64,000 nt of DNA from Actinomycetota bacterium. Lineage in GTDB: Bacteria; Actinomycetota; CADDZG01; JAHWKV01; JAOPZY01. The stretch spans positions 1 to 64,000 of the forward strand of contig DASTWV010000026.1 of assembly GCA_035765775.1 (NCBI GenBank). Reading direction: 5' to 3'. The position numbers and the translations under genes were made by a program. The notes below the pieces were generated by a model that had not been told where the DNA came from, did no database searches, and was given only the letters and a program-made list of their open reading frames with translations. Every line of letters begins with the position of its first letter. The first letter of the stretch is position 1. Positions 22,976-30,465 of this stretch are shown here, piece by piece.

Positions 22976-24379
22976 TCAGCGCGGGGTGAGGTGCGCCGGC
23001 ATCGGCTGGTTCGGCCGCAGCGTGATGCCCTGGAACAGCTTCACCTTGCCGTCAACGGTCTTCACGTCGTAGTTGCGCATGAGCAGCGCGGTCACGAAGA
23101 CCGACTCGAGCATGGAGAAGTACTGCCCGATGCACGCCCGGGGCCCACCGCCGAAGGGGAAGTAGGCATACCGGTGGCGGGCCTTCTCCCGCTCGGGGGT
23201 GAAGCGGTCGGGGTCGTAGCGGCCGGGCTCGTCCCAGAACGCCGGGTGGCGGTGGGTCACCCACGGGCTGGGGACCACCACGGCGCCGGCGGGGATGCGG
23301 TACCCGCTGATGACGTCGTCGGTGACCGCGGTCCGGGGCGTGCTGTGCGCCGAGGGGTACAGCCGCATGGCCTCCTTGATGGTCTGGGTGGTGTACTGCA
23401 GCGCCAGGGCCTGTTCCATGGTCGGCTCACCGTCACCGAGCACCTGGTCGACCTCTTCGTGCACCCGGGCCTGCACCTCGGGGTGGAGGCCCAGCAGGTG
23501 GAGCGTGAAGGTCAGCGCCGTGGCGGTGGTCTCATGGCCGGCCATGAGGAAGATGAGGGCCTGGTCGCGCACCTCCTCGTCGCTCAGGCCCTCGCCCCCC
23601 TCGGGGTCCTGCGCCCGCAGGAGCATGTTGACCAGGTCATCGCCCCCGGTGGGGTGGGCCCGCCGGGAGGCGATCAGCTCATCGACCACGGCGTAGATGT
23701 CTGCCTTGTACGCCGCCGCCTTCCTGTTGGAGGGCAGGGGCCAGTCCTCGGGCACCCGCACGGGCATGACGCCCCGCTCGAACGCCCGCCGGCTCAGGTA
23801 GGGAACCGAGTCCTTGAAGACCGGGATCATGTGGTCGACGTCGGTGCCGAACACCGCCCGCCCGACCACCCGCAGCGTGACCCGCGTCATCTCCTCGTGG
23901 AGGTCGACCGGGGTGCCAGCCACCTGGGCGGGCCGCCACCGGTCCACGACCGTCTGGGCCTCGTCGGCGATCAGCGGGACGTAGGCCGCCACGCGCTTGT
24001 GCGTGAAGAGGGGCTGCACCATGCGCTTCTGGCGCTTCCAGACGTCGCCCTCGCTGGTGAGCAGGCCGTTGCCGAGGAGGTTGCGCACCTCCTCGTATGC
24101 CTGATCAGACTTGTCGTAGTTGTCGGCGTTCCCGGCCAGCACCCGCTGGGCGCCTTCGGGGTGGAAGATGCCGAAGGCCTCGAAGGCGTACTTGCCGAAC
24201 CCGGCGGCCACCCGCACCACGTCGCCGTACTCCAGCATCCCCGAGTGCATGAATCCCACCAGGTCGCGCCGCATCTGGATGGCGGGCCCGAGCAGCGGGA
24301 GTCCCTTCGGACCGGGCGCCATCGGTGCCGCCGCGGCATTCGCCTTCTGGATGACCCGGTCCTGCGATTCGACAGCCAT
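22976..24379 (-). CDS. Cytochrome P450 monooxygenase
   Basis: 467 aa. All core motifs are present: I-helix FLMAGHETTATALTF, K-helix EAMRLYPSAHSTPR (ExxR), and heme loop FPFGGGPRACIGQYFSMLE with axial Cys about 416. The overall type is closer to fatty-acid/terpene-hydroxylating bacterial CYPs of the soluble CYP102/CYP4-like clan than to CYP105-type enzymes (impression only). Excellent ribosome site AGGAGG just before ATG. First gene of a three-gene minus operon with the carbamoyltransferase and the small protein. Divergent from the DtxR-like gene, about 100 bp between starts. No ferredoxin or reductase is encoded nearby. Confidence 0.93.
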   Translation of the reverse strand: MAVESQDRVIQKANAAAAPMAPGPKGLPLLGPAIQMRRDLVGFMHSGMLEYGDVVRVAAGFGKYAFEAFGIFHPEGAQRVLAGNADNYDKSDQAYEEVRNLLGNGLLTSEGDVWKRQKRMVQPLFTHKRVAAYVPLIADEAQTVVDRWRPAQVAGTPVDLHEEMTRVTLRVVGRAVFGTDVDHMIPVFKDSVPYLSRRAFERGVMPVRVPEDWPLPSNRKAAAYKADIYAVVDELIASRRAHPTGGDDLVNMLLRAQDPEGGEGLSDEEVRDQALIFLMAGHETTATALTFTLHLLGLHPEVQARVHEEVDQVLGDGEPTMEQALALQYTTQTIKEAMRLYPSAHSTPRTAVTDDVISGYRIPAGAVVVPSPWVTHRHPAFWDEPGRYDPDRFTPEREKARHRYAYFPFGGGPRACIGQYFSMLESVFVTALLMRNYDVKTVDGKVKLFQGITLRPNQPMPAHLTPR

Positions 24380-24470
24380 GACTTCCTCCTGACGCGTCCA
24401 TTACATCGCAAACCGCTACATCAGATGGTGTCATATTAGGCCCACGGTCGGGGCGGTGTCAAAAGCCGGC

Positions 24471-24491
24471 TACAATTTCGGTGTGCCTAAA
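24471..24491 (+). promoter_or_regulatory. -10 hexamer and DtxR/MntR-like box at the regulator's own start
   Basis: TACAAT (24471-24476) is followed 6 nt later by GTG 24483. TTTCGGTGTGCCTAAA (24476-24491) is an imperfect palindrome matching 12 of 16 positions of the TTTAGGCATGCCTAAA type. Self-repression by the metal-loaded regulator is the natural reading. Distinct half-site-like TTAGGC occurs at 24436-24441. Confidence 0.5.
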
Positions 24492-25175
24492 TTTGTTTCC
24501 CAGGGTCGCCCAACTTCTCCCGCCCAGGAGGACTACCTGAAGGCCATCTACCGGCTGGCGGGCTTCGCGGGGAGCGCGGCAGTCTCGACCTCGCAACTCG
24601 CCGAGGAGCTGACCGTCAGCCCCGGGTCGGTCAGCGAGATGTTCGGCAAGCTCGCTGCCCTGGACCTGGTCACCCATGACCCCTACCGGGGAGCCCGCCT
24701 GTCCGCCGCCGGATTGCGCATCGCCATCGAGATGACCCGCCACCACCGGCTCATCGAGACCTACCTGGTGGTCGCCCTCGGGTACGGTTGGGACGAGGTC
24801 CACGAAGAGGCCGATCGGCTGGAGCACGCCATCTCCGAGCGGCTGGAGGAGCGCATGTGGCGGGCGCTGGGCGAGCCGGCGTTCGACCCGCACGGAGACC
24901 CCATCCCCACCCCGGATTTCGAAGTCCACCAGCCGCCCACCCAGCCGCTGCACGCGGTCCCGACCGGGGCCACGGTCCGTATCAGCCGCATCTCGGACCG
25001 GGACCCGGCAAAACTGCGGGCGGTCCAGGCCCTGGGCCTGACCCCTGGGCGCCCGGTGCGCATCGTCCAGGCGAGCCAGTGGGAGAGCCCCGTGGTGGTG
25101 GACCGGGAGGGCGAAGCCATCCCGGTTGCGCTCGGCCTTGCCCGCGCCATTTTCGTGGAGGACCGGCGTGGCTGA
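24483..25175 (+). CDS. DtxR/MntR-family metal-dependent repressor
   Basis: 230 aa with the standard three parts. The winged helix (TSPAQEDYLKAIYRLAGF, then VSTSQLAEELTVSPGSVSEMFGKLAALDLV) is followed by a dimerisation/metal domain (GLRIAIEMTRHHRLIETYLV, DEVHEEADRLEHAISERLEERM) and a C-terminal SH3-like FeoA domain. His/Glu of the metal sites are present in RHHRLIE and HEEADRLEHA. GTG 24483 (leaderless) is favoured; GTG 24456 also stays in frame. The stop overlaps the GTG of the Nramp gene by 8 nt, so it likely regulates that transporter together with itself. Confidence 0.85.
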   Translation: MPKFVSQGRPTSPAQEDYLKAIYRLAGFAGSAAVSTSQLAEELTVSPGSVSEMFGKLAALDLVTHDPYRGARLSAAGLRIAIEMTRHHRLIETYLVVALGYGWDEVHEEADRLEHAISERLEERMWRALGEPAFDPHGDPIPTPDFEVHQPPTQPLHAVPTGATVRISRISDRDPAKLRAVQALGLTPGRPVRIVQASQWESPVVVDREGEAIPVALGLARAIFVEDRRG

Positions 25176-26529
25176 CCTGAAGGACCGCCCCCCGGGCGCC
25201 CCGGTGCTCACGCCGGAGGACCTGCGCCGCTCCTCGGACCGCCAGCAGGTCTACGCCGCCCGTCGGGCAGGGCGGCGGGTGGCCCTGCTCTGGTTGCTGG
25301 TGGGACCGGGTGTGCTGGTCATGCTGGGCGAGAACGACGGCCCCAGCATGCTGTCCTACGCGGCCAGCGGCGCGACCTACGGCATCGGGTTCTTCTTGCC
25401 CTTCATCCTCGTGACCTTCGCCGCCGCGGTCGTCATCCAGGAGATGTCGATGCGGGTGGGGGCCGTGACCCACCGGGGCTACGGCAAGTTGATCTTCGAA
25501 CGGTTCGGCCCCTTCTGGGGCTGGGTATCGGTGGGCGACGTGGCGGTCACCAACCTGATCACCCTGATCACCGAGCTCATCGCGGTGCGGGTGGGCATGG
25601 GGTACTTCGGGGTCCCGCCGGCGGTCGCGGTGGGGGCGGGGCTGGGGCTCGTGGCGCTCAGCGTCGCCGGCGGTCGCTACCGGCGCTGGGAGCGCATCGC
25701 CCTCGGGCTGGCCGCCTTCAATCTCCTCTTCGTGGTGGTCGCCGTGCTGGCGCACCCCCACCCGGCGGCGATCGGCCGGGCGCTCGCCACCTGGGGCCCG
25801 TTCCCGCACGGATCGCTCCGGGTCTTCCTCCTCCTGCTGGCATCGAATATCGGGGCGACCCTCACGCCCTGGATGCTCTTCTTCCAGCAGAGCGCCGTGG
25901 CCGACAAGGGCATGACCCCCCACGACATCCCGCAGGGCCGCATCGACACCCTGATTGGCGGGAGCCTGGCGGCCATCGCCGGCTGCGGCGCGCTCATCGC
26001 TGCCTCGGTCCTGTTCGCCCACCACGTCGACACCAGCCACCTCCAGGGCGGAGCGGGCTTCGCCACCGCCCTGCGGCCCCTCATCGGGCCGGCGGGCGCC
26101 GGGCTGTTCGCCCTCGGGCTTATCGAAGCCGGCGCACTGGCCACGATGACTATCTCCGCCAGCACCGCCTATGCGCTGGGTGAGGCCATGGCCGGCCCGC
26201 ACAGCTTCAACCGGCGGCTGTCGGAGGCGAAGGGGTTCTACGGGCTCAACTTCGGCGTCGCGGTATTGGCGGCGGCCATCGTGCTGATCCCGGGTGCCCC
26301 CCTGCTCTCCATTACCCTGAACGCCAACCTGCTGGCGGTCGTGCTCCTCCCCGCCGCCCTCGTCTTCCTCCTGCTGCTGGCCAACGACAAGGAACTGATG
26401 GGACCGCGGTCCAACCCCCGCTGGCTGAACCTGTCCGGGGGGGCGATCGCCGCCTTCGTGGGCCTGGCGGGCAGCGCCTACGCCATCGTGGCGTTTGTCG
26501 ATGCGGTCGCCGGCCACGCCGGGCCGTGA
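25168..26529 (+). CDS. Divergent Nramp-family (SLC11-like) metal transporter
   Basis: 453 aa, about 11 hydrophobic helices in Nramp order. The metal-binding helix 1 motif, DPGN in MntH, reads GENDGPSMLSYAASGATYG. Helix 6, normally MPHN, reads GATLTPWMLFFQQS, so the soft Met ligand is replaced by Thr. Such substitutions are known in Nramp-related magnesium or aluminium transporters, so a substrate other than Mn/Fe is likely. GTG start with GGAGG 5-6 nt upstream inside the regulator gene. The stop overlaps the following small membrane gene. Confidence 0.85.
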   Translation: MADLKDRPPGAPVLTPEDLRRSSDRQQVYAARRAGRRVALLWLLVGPGVLVMLGENDGPSMLSYAASGATYGIGFFLPFILVTFAAAVVIQEMSMRVGAVTHRGYGKLIFERFGPFWGWVSVGDVAVTNLITLITELIAVRVGMGYFGVPPAVAVGAGLGLVALSVAGGRYRRWERIALGLAAFNLLFVVVAVLAHPHPAAIGRALATWGPFPHGSLRVFLLLLASNIGATLTPWMLFFQQSAVADKGMTPHDIPQGRIDTLIGGSLAAIAGCGALIAASVLFAHHVDTSHLQGGAGFATALRPLIGPAGAGLFALGLIEAGALATMTISASTAYALGEAMAGPHSFNRRLSEAKGFYGLNFGVAVLAAAIVLIPGAPLLSITLNANLLAVVLLPAALVFLLLLANDKELMGPRSNPRWLNLSGGAIAAFVGLAGSAYAIVAFVDAVAGHAGP

Positions 26530-26768
26530 CCGCCATGCGCCACCTGGAGCCCGAGCACCAGCATCACATCTACGTCGGCGAGCCCGACGAGGACCTCATC
26601 GAGGCTCTCGAGCCCGACCAGCTCGTTGAGGCGGTGGACATCCCCGTGCCCCGGCGCACACTCGGGCGCGGCGCAGCCGCCGGGCTGTGGGGCCTGCGGA
26701 TCCTGCTGCTCGCCGTCGCCGGGATGGTGGTGTACGTCTTCGTGGTGGGAGCCCTGCGCGGCACCTGA
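26526..26768 (+). CDS. Small single-pass membrane protein coupled to the Nramp gene
   Basis: 80 aa (or 77 from ATG 26535). An acidic N-terminal half (EPEHQHHIYVGEPDEDLIEA) with two His is followed by one hydrophobic helix (LWGLRILLLAVAGMVVYVFV). GTGA overlap with the transporter stop shows coupling. It may be an accessory subunit or a regulator of transport; this is inference from the arrangement. No family recognised. Confidence 0.7.
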   Translation: MTAMRHLEPEHQHHIYVGEPDEDLIEALEPDQLVEAVDIPVPRRTLGRGAAAGLWGLRILLLAVAGMVVYVFVVGALRGT

Positions 26769-26787
26769 GGGCCGGGTCGGGCGCAGG

Positions 26788-28920
26788 CTACGAGGCGGAC
26801 TTCGGCGTCGATCGCTTGGCTGCCCGCGGCTTGGCTGCCGTCTGGGCCTTGGGCTTCGTGGAGGCGGCCTTGGGCTTCGCGGAGGCGGCCTTGGGCTTAG
26901 CGGCCACTGGCTTCGCTGCGGGCTTGGCCGCCGACTGGGCGCGCGGGGCAGGCTGGGCCGCAGGCTTCCGGCTCCGGGTCGATTTGGCAGCCGGCTTGGC
27001 CGCCGAAGATGTGGCCACCGGCTTCGCTGCCGGCTTCGTGGCGCGCCCGGGCGGGCTCGAGCTCTTCGTCGCTGCCTTGGGCTTCGTTGCAGCCCGAGGC
27101 TTGGAGGCCGACGTCGCTCCCCGCTTGGGTTTGGCGGCCGCCGATGCAGCAGGCTTGGACGCCGCCTTGGGCTTCGCTGCCACCTTGGGCTTCGCTGCCA
27201 CCTTGGGCTTCGCTGTTGCTGCAGTTTTCGACGTGGCCCTTCGGGTGGGCTTGGGCCCTGAGGTGACCTTCGGACTCGCCGCGGGCGCGGGGGCTGCAGC
27301 GGCCTTCGACCTGGGAGCGGACTTTTGCTGGCGCGCGGCAGAAGTCGCCGCCCCCGTCCGGGCGGCGGCCTTGGGCGCTCGCGGAGCCGCGGTTGGTGTT
27401 GCCTTAGACGTTGGCTTTGCCTTCGCTCTCGCTTTCGCCGTTCGCTTGGGCTGCTCCGGAGCGGGCTCGGGCTTTATGAGGTCCGGGGTAGGGCGGGGCG
27501 CCGCGGCGGCCGCCCGCTTGGCGGACCGCCCGGGGGCGCGGGCGGGCTTGTCGGCTGAGGCCGACGCGGGTTCGGCGGCCGGGTGGGCGGACGACCCGGC
27601 ACGACTCCCGAGGACGCCGGGCATCCGCCGGCGCGGTCCTGGTGGCGGAGCCTCGGCCGGTTCGGGGACCACGGTCTCGATCTCGACCACGAGCTGGCCG
27701 TCCACCAGCTCGACGGTCTCGACGAGGATCTCGCCGTCCTCCATCTCCACCGCCTCGACCCCGAGGACCTCTACCTCGGGCTCGGCCACCACCTCGTCCA
27801 CTTCCACCACCAATTCGCCGTCCACCAATTCGACGGTCTCAACAACGATCTCGCCGCCCTCGAGTTCCACCGCCTCCACCGCCAGGATTTCGACCTCCGG
27901 CTCGGTCACCGCCGAGGGTGGATCGGTGGCACCCAGGACACTCGGCATGCGGCGCCGGGGGCCGCGGCCGGGGGGCTCCGGCGGCTCGTCGTCGTCGTCT
28001 TCCGCCACCGTCACCGACACCTCGTCGATTTCCACCACCAACTGGCCGTCCACCAGTTCGACGGTCTCGACCACCACGTCGCCGTCATCAAGCTCCACGG
28101 CTTCCACGCTCAGCACCTCGATCTGGGGCTCGGCCGGGTCGGAGGCACCGGTTCCGCCGGCATCGCCTCCGCCGAGCACGCTGGGCATGCGCCGCCGGGG
28201 CGCTCGCCGGGGAGGCTCGGGCTCCGTTGGCTCTTCGGCGGCCTCCAGCACCACGGCGCCGGTCACGACCCCGACCGGGGTGATGTCCGCCAGCGAGACG
28301 CCGGCGTATAGGTCCACCGGTTCCGGGCCAGGTGCCGCGGCAGCCTCAGGCCGCGGGTCAGACGCGGGTAGGGACGCGGGTTCGGGGCCGCCGAATCCCA
28401 GGACGCTGGCCATCCGGCGCCGGCGCCCGGAGGCCTCAGACTGCGGCGCGGCTGCCGGTGCGCTGGCAGCAGGGGTCTCCGGCTCGGGTGCGGGTTCCTT
28501 GGATCCGAGCGAGCTGGCGCCGCGCCGGCGGCGAGCGGGGGCGGGTGGTGCCGGCTCGGGTTCGCTGGCAGCCGCGGCCCCAGCCTTGGCCCCGCCCAGG
28601 ACGCTGGGCATGGTGTGGCGGCTGGCGGAGACTGGTTCGGGAGCAGGCCGGGAGGGAGTCGGCGGGGCTGCCTTCTCCTGCGGGCTCATGCCACCGAGGA
28701 TGGCGCGCTGGATGATGACACTGATCACAGGCTGGGCTATGCGGAGGGCCGACGAAGCCACCTTGCGCACCTGCTCGTTCTGCGCCGCCTTGGCCACAAG
28801 GGCCTGCACCTCGGGCGACTGTGCCGCCTTGGCGACCACTCTTTGGGCGGCCTGCAGCCCCTCGCCCGACGCTCCAGCTTTGCCGGTGATCCGGTTCACC
28901 ACATCGGCGAACGACGCCAT
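26788..28920 (-). CDS. 710-aa multivalent repeat protein: helical N-domain, SVLG motifs, acidic repeats, H1-like tail
   Basis: Unrecognised protein with clear modular design. Residues 1-78: Ala-rich helices ending in a hydrophobic stretch (IAQPVISVIIQRAILGG). Residues 100-440: Pro/Glu-rich linker with six copies of a basic motif (HTMPSVLGG 102, RGASSLGS 133, RMASVLGF 169, RMPSVLGG 244, RMPSVLGA 324, RMPGVLGS 432). Between them lie three strand-like acidic repeats near 267-298, 343-374 and 383-414 (e.g. ETVELVDGQLVVEI). Residues about 450-710: Lys/Ala/Pro-rich, histone H1-like tail that should bind nucleic acid or polyanion. Strong GGAGG start. Upstream is a 33-aa peptide gene. The N-domain resembles the 93-aa protein at 40502-40783. 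Probably a scaffold; partner unknown. Confidence 0.85.
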   Translation of the reverse strand: MASFADVVNRITGKAGASGEGLQAAQRVVAKAAQSPEVQALVAKAAQNEQVRKVASSALRIAQPVISVIIQRAILGGMSPQEKAAPPTPSRPAPEPVSASRHTMPSVLGGAKAGAAAASEPEPAPPAPARRRRGASSLGSKEPAPEPETPAASAPAAAPQSEASGRRRRMASVLGFGGPEPASLPASDPRPEAAAAPGPEPVDLYAGVSLADITPVGVVTGAVVLEAAEEPTEPEPPRRAPRRRMPSVLGGGDAGGTGASDPAEPQIEVLSVEAVELDDGDVVVETVELVDGQLVVEIDEVSVTVAEDDDDEPPEPPGRGPRRRMPSVLGATDPPSAVTEPEVEILAVEAVELEGGEIVVETVELVDGELVVEVDEVVAEPEVEVLGVEAVEMEDGEILVETVELVDGQLVVEIETVVPEPAEAPPPGPRRRMPGVLGSRAGSSAHPAAEPASASADKPARAPGRSAKRAAAAAPRPTPDLIKPEPAPEQPKRTAKARAKAKPTSKATPTAAPRAPKAAARTGAATSAARQQKSAPRSKAAAAPAPAASPKVTSGPKPTRRATSKTAATAKPKVAAKPKVAAKPKAASKPAASAAAKPKRGATSASKPRAATKPKAATKSSSPPGRATKPAAKPVATSSAAKPAAKSTRSRKPAAQPAPRAQSAAKPAAKPVAAKPKAASAKPKAASTKPKAQTAAKPRAAKRSTPKSAS

Positions 28921-29040
28921 CTACGACCTCCTCTCTCGGCGCAGCGACACCCTCAGGAAGTCCTACCCGCAGACGCGCACAGGCCCCTCGTCGCAAGGCC
29001 GAAGCGCCCAGCAGCGAGGGGCCCGTGCGAAGTGCGGAAG

Positions 29041-29142
29041 CTACATGTCCCGCAACTGCTTGTAGCGCTGGAAGTCGGGAACCGACTGCATCACCAGCAT
29101 CGCGACCAGCAGCAACAGAGCTCCTCCAACGACACCTTTCAT
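29041..29142 (-). CDS. 33-aa membrane peptide (copy 1; DUF6893-like)
   Basis: One hydrophobic helix (GALLLLVAMLVMQ) followed by SVPDFQRYKQLRDM. It shares 13 of 33 residues and exact length with the peptide at 40321-40422, including the S-x-PD-x-x-RY-x-x-L-x-x-M ending. I associate this type with actinobacterial DUF6893 small proteins. GGAGG six nt before ATG. It lies 120 bp upstream of the 710-aa repeat protein on the same strand, the same order as in the second copy of the module. Confidence 0.7.
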   Translation of the reverse strand: MKGVVGGALLLLVAMLVMQSVPDFQRYKQLRDM

Positions 29143-29450
29143 CTATCGCCTCCTCTCTCGTCCTACCCCGATTGCGAGCTTCCCCTCTGCGGCGAATGCA
29201 AACTGTGGATCCCCGGGCGGGCGGCGGAACGCAGGAACGGCGGGAGGGAGCATGCGCCCACCCGGTCGGCAGATCCTGCGAATCGGGTAGCGGCCACTTC
29301 CCCTCGCATCTCCCCTGCTCCAACGCTCCCGCGGTGGGCCACTAGTATCTTCCGGCCAGGTCTCGTTTGTCTATGGCCGGCTTTTTGTGGCCCGGCCTCA
29401 AGCGTCTACACTCGGAGCCTAGGCCAGGCCGACCAGAGGGAGGCATTGCA
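29143..29450. other. Divergent intergenic region between module copy 1 and the HypC-like gene
   Basis: No gene is seen. It contains a plus-strand terminator-like hairpin at 29352-29387. A possible promoter TTGTGG (29385-29390), 16-bp spacer, TACACT (29407-29412) precedes the HypC-like gene. Confidence 0.4.
29352..29387 (+). terminator. Terminator-like hairpin with T-run upstream of the HypC-like gene
   Basis: CCGGCCA (29352-29358) and TGGCCGG (29374-29380), 15-nt loop, then CTTTTTG. No plus-strand gene ends here, so it is either an attenuator in a leader or it insulates the gene from upstream antisense transcription. Confidence 0.45.
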
Positions 29451-29732
29451 ATGGCGACCCGTAGCGGCGACGTTCCTTCCGGGCGTGTATCCCTGCCCGT
29501 CATCGGCCCGCCCCCTCCCCGCCCGGTGGTGCCCGAGTGCTACGGCGACGTCTGCATCACCTGCTCGGACGAGGCGCTCCCCGTCACCATCGTCGAGCTG
29601 CTGGCCGACGAGCTCGCCCGGGTGGACACCGGCCAGAGCGTCGAGGTGGTCAGCGTGGCCCTGGTGGACGCCGGCGTGGGCGACGTGATCCTGGTCCACG
29701 CCAAAGAAGCAATCGCCGTCATCAGGGAGTAA
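29451..29732 (+). CDS. HypC/HupF-like hydrogenase chaperone with displaced cysteine
   Basis: 93 aa. The core CITCSDEALPVTIVELL, then VDTGQSVEVVSVALVDAGVG and DVILVHAKEAIAVI, is the HypC OB-like fold with the extended CxTCSD form known from actinobacteria. Canonical HypC uses the Cys directly after Met1; here that Cys is about residue 36 behind a Pro-rich extension (VIGPPPPRPVVPECYGDVC). ATG 29451 has GGGAGG 7 nt before it. It probably assists hydrogenase cofactor assembly beside the canonical hypC at 40936. Convergent with the response regulator gene. Confidence 0.75.
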   Translation: MATRSGDVPSGRVSLPVIGPPPPRPVVPECYGDVCITCSDEALPVTIVELLADELARVDTGQSVEVVSVALVDAGVGDVILVHAKEAIAVIRE

Positions 29733-29779
29733 GGCGCCCCAGACAAACCCGTAGGGCGCATGCCCGGCCGTCTCGCGTT

Positions 29780-29807
29780 CGGGGGTAGCCCGGGGCAGAC
29801 TCCCCCG
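29780..29807. terminator. Bidirectional hairpin between convergent genes
   Basis: CGGGGG (29780-29785) and CCCCCG (29802-29807) with a 16-nt loop, lying between the HypC-like stop and the response regulator stop. No T-run. Confidence 0.35.
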
Positions 29808-29811
29808 GATG

Positions 29812-30465
29812 TCAGGGGTTGAGCGGGCCCAACTCCCGGCGCAGGGCGGCTCGCACCATCTCTGCCTGCGAGTGCAGGCCGAGCTTCTTCATCAGGTTCG
29901 AGCGGTGGCTCTCCACCGTGCGGACGCTGATGAACAGACGCTCGGCGATCTGGGCGCTGGTGTAGCCCTGCCCCACCAACGTCAGCACCTCGCGTTCCCG
30001 CACCGTGAGGGCGGCATCGTCACTGGGCGCCTGGCCCTTGGCCCGGTGGGCATAGGCATCCACCGCGTGCTGGGAGAGCGGTGGGCTGAGGTAGCGCCTC
30101 CCCTGGCACACCTCGCGGATGCCGCGGATCAGCTCGCCGGCCTCCGACTGCTTCAGGACGTAGGCGCCGGCCCCGTTCTGCAAGGCGTCGAGGACATAGG
30201 CCTCATTGGCATACATGGACAGTACGACCACCCGGGTGTCGGCCCCCCGCCGGGTGAGCTCGCGGAGGGCGCTCAGGCCCCCGATCCCGGGCATCACGAG
30301 GTCCAGCACCAAGACGTCGGGCCGGAGCCTCTCCACCATCGGGCACACCTCGGAGCTGTTGCCGGTCTGGCCCACCACCTGGAAGTCGCCCTCGGCCTCG
30401 AGCATGGCGCGCAGGCCCTCCCGGACAACCGGGTGATCCTCGGCCAGGAGCACCGAGAGGCTCAT
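29812..30465 (-). CDS. NarL/FixJ-family response regulator
   Basis: 217 aa. The receiver domain has LLAEDHPVVREGL, phospho-acceptor Asp in VLVLDLVMPGIGG (about 55) and the signalling Lys in AYVLKQSEAG. The C-terminal LuxR-type helix-turn-helix is LTVREREVLTLVGQGYTSAQ, then RTVESHRSNLMKKLGLHSQ. The ATG overlaps the kinase stop (ATGA), so the pair is coupled. It lies divergent to the hydrogenase structural genes and is the best candidate for their regulator. Confidence 0.93.
   Translation of the reverse strand: MSLSVLLAEDHPVVREGLRAMLEAEGDFQVVGQTGNSSEVCPMVERLRPDVLVLDLVMPGIGGLSALRELTRRGADTRVVVLSMYANEAYVLDALQNGAGAYVLKQSEAGELIRGIREVCQGRRYLSPPLSQHAVDAYAHRAKGQAPSDDAALTVREREVLTLVGQGYTSAQIAERLFISVRTVESHRSNLMKKLGLHSQAEMVRAALRRELGPLNP

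Noticed and set aside
26687-29065. 792-codon plus-strand frame opposite the 710-aa repeat protein
   Set aside because: Its Ser/Thr/Pro repeats are the mirror of the real gene's repeats; no ribosome site. The minus-strand gene has GGAGG, a structured N-domain and a paralogous upstream gene.
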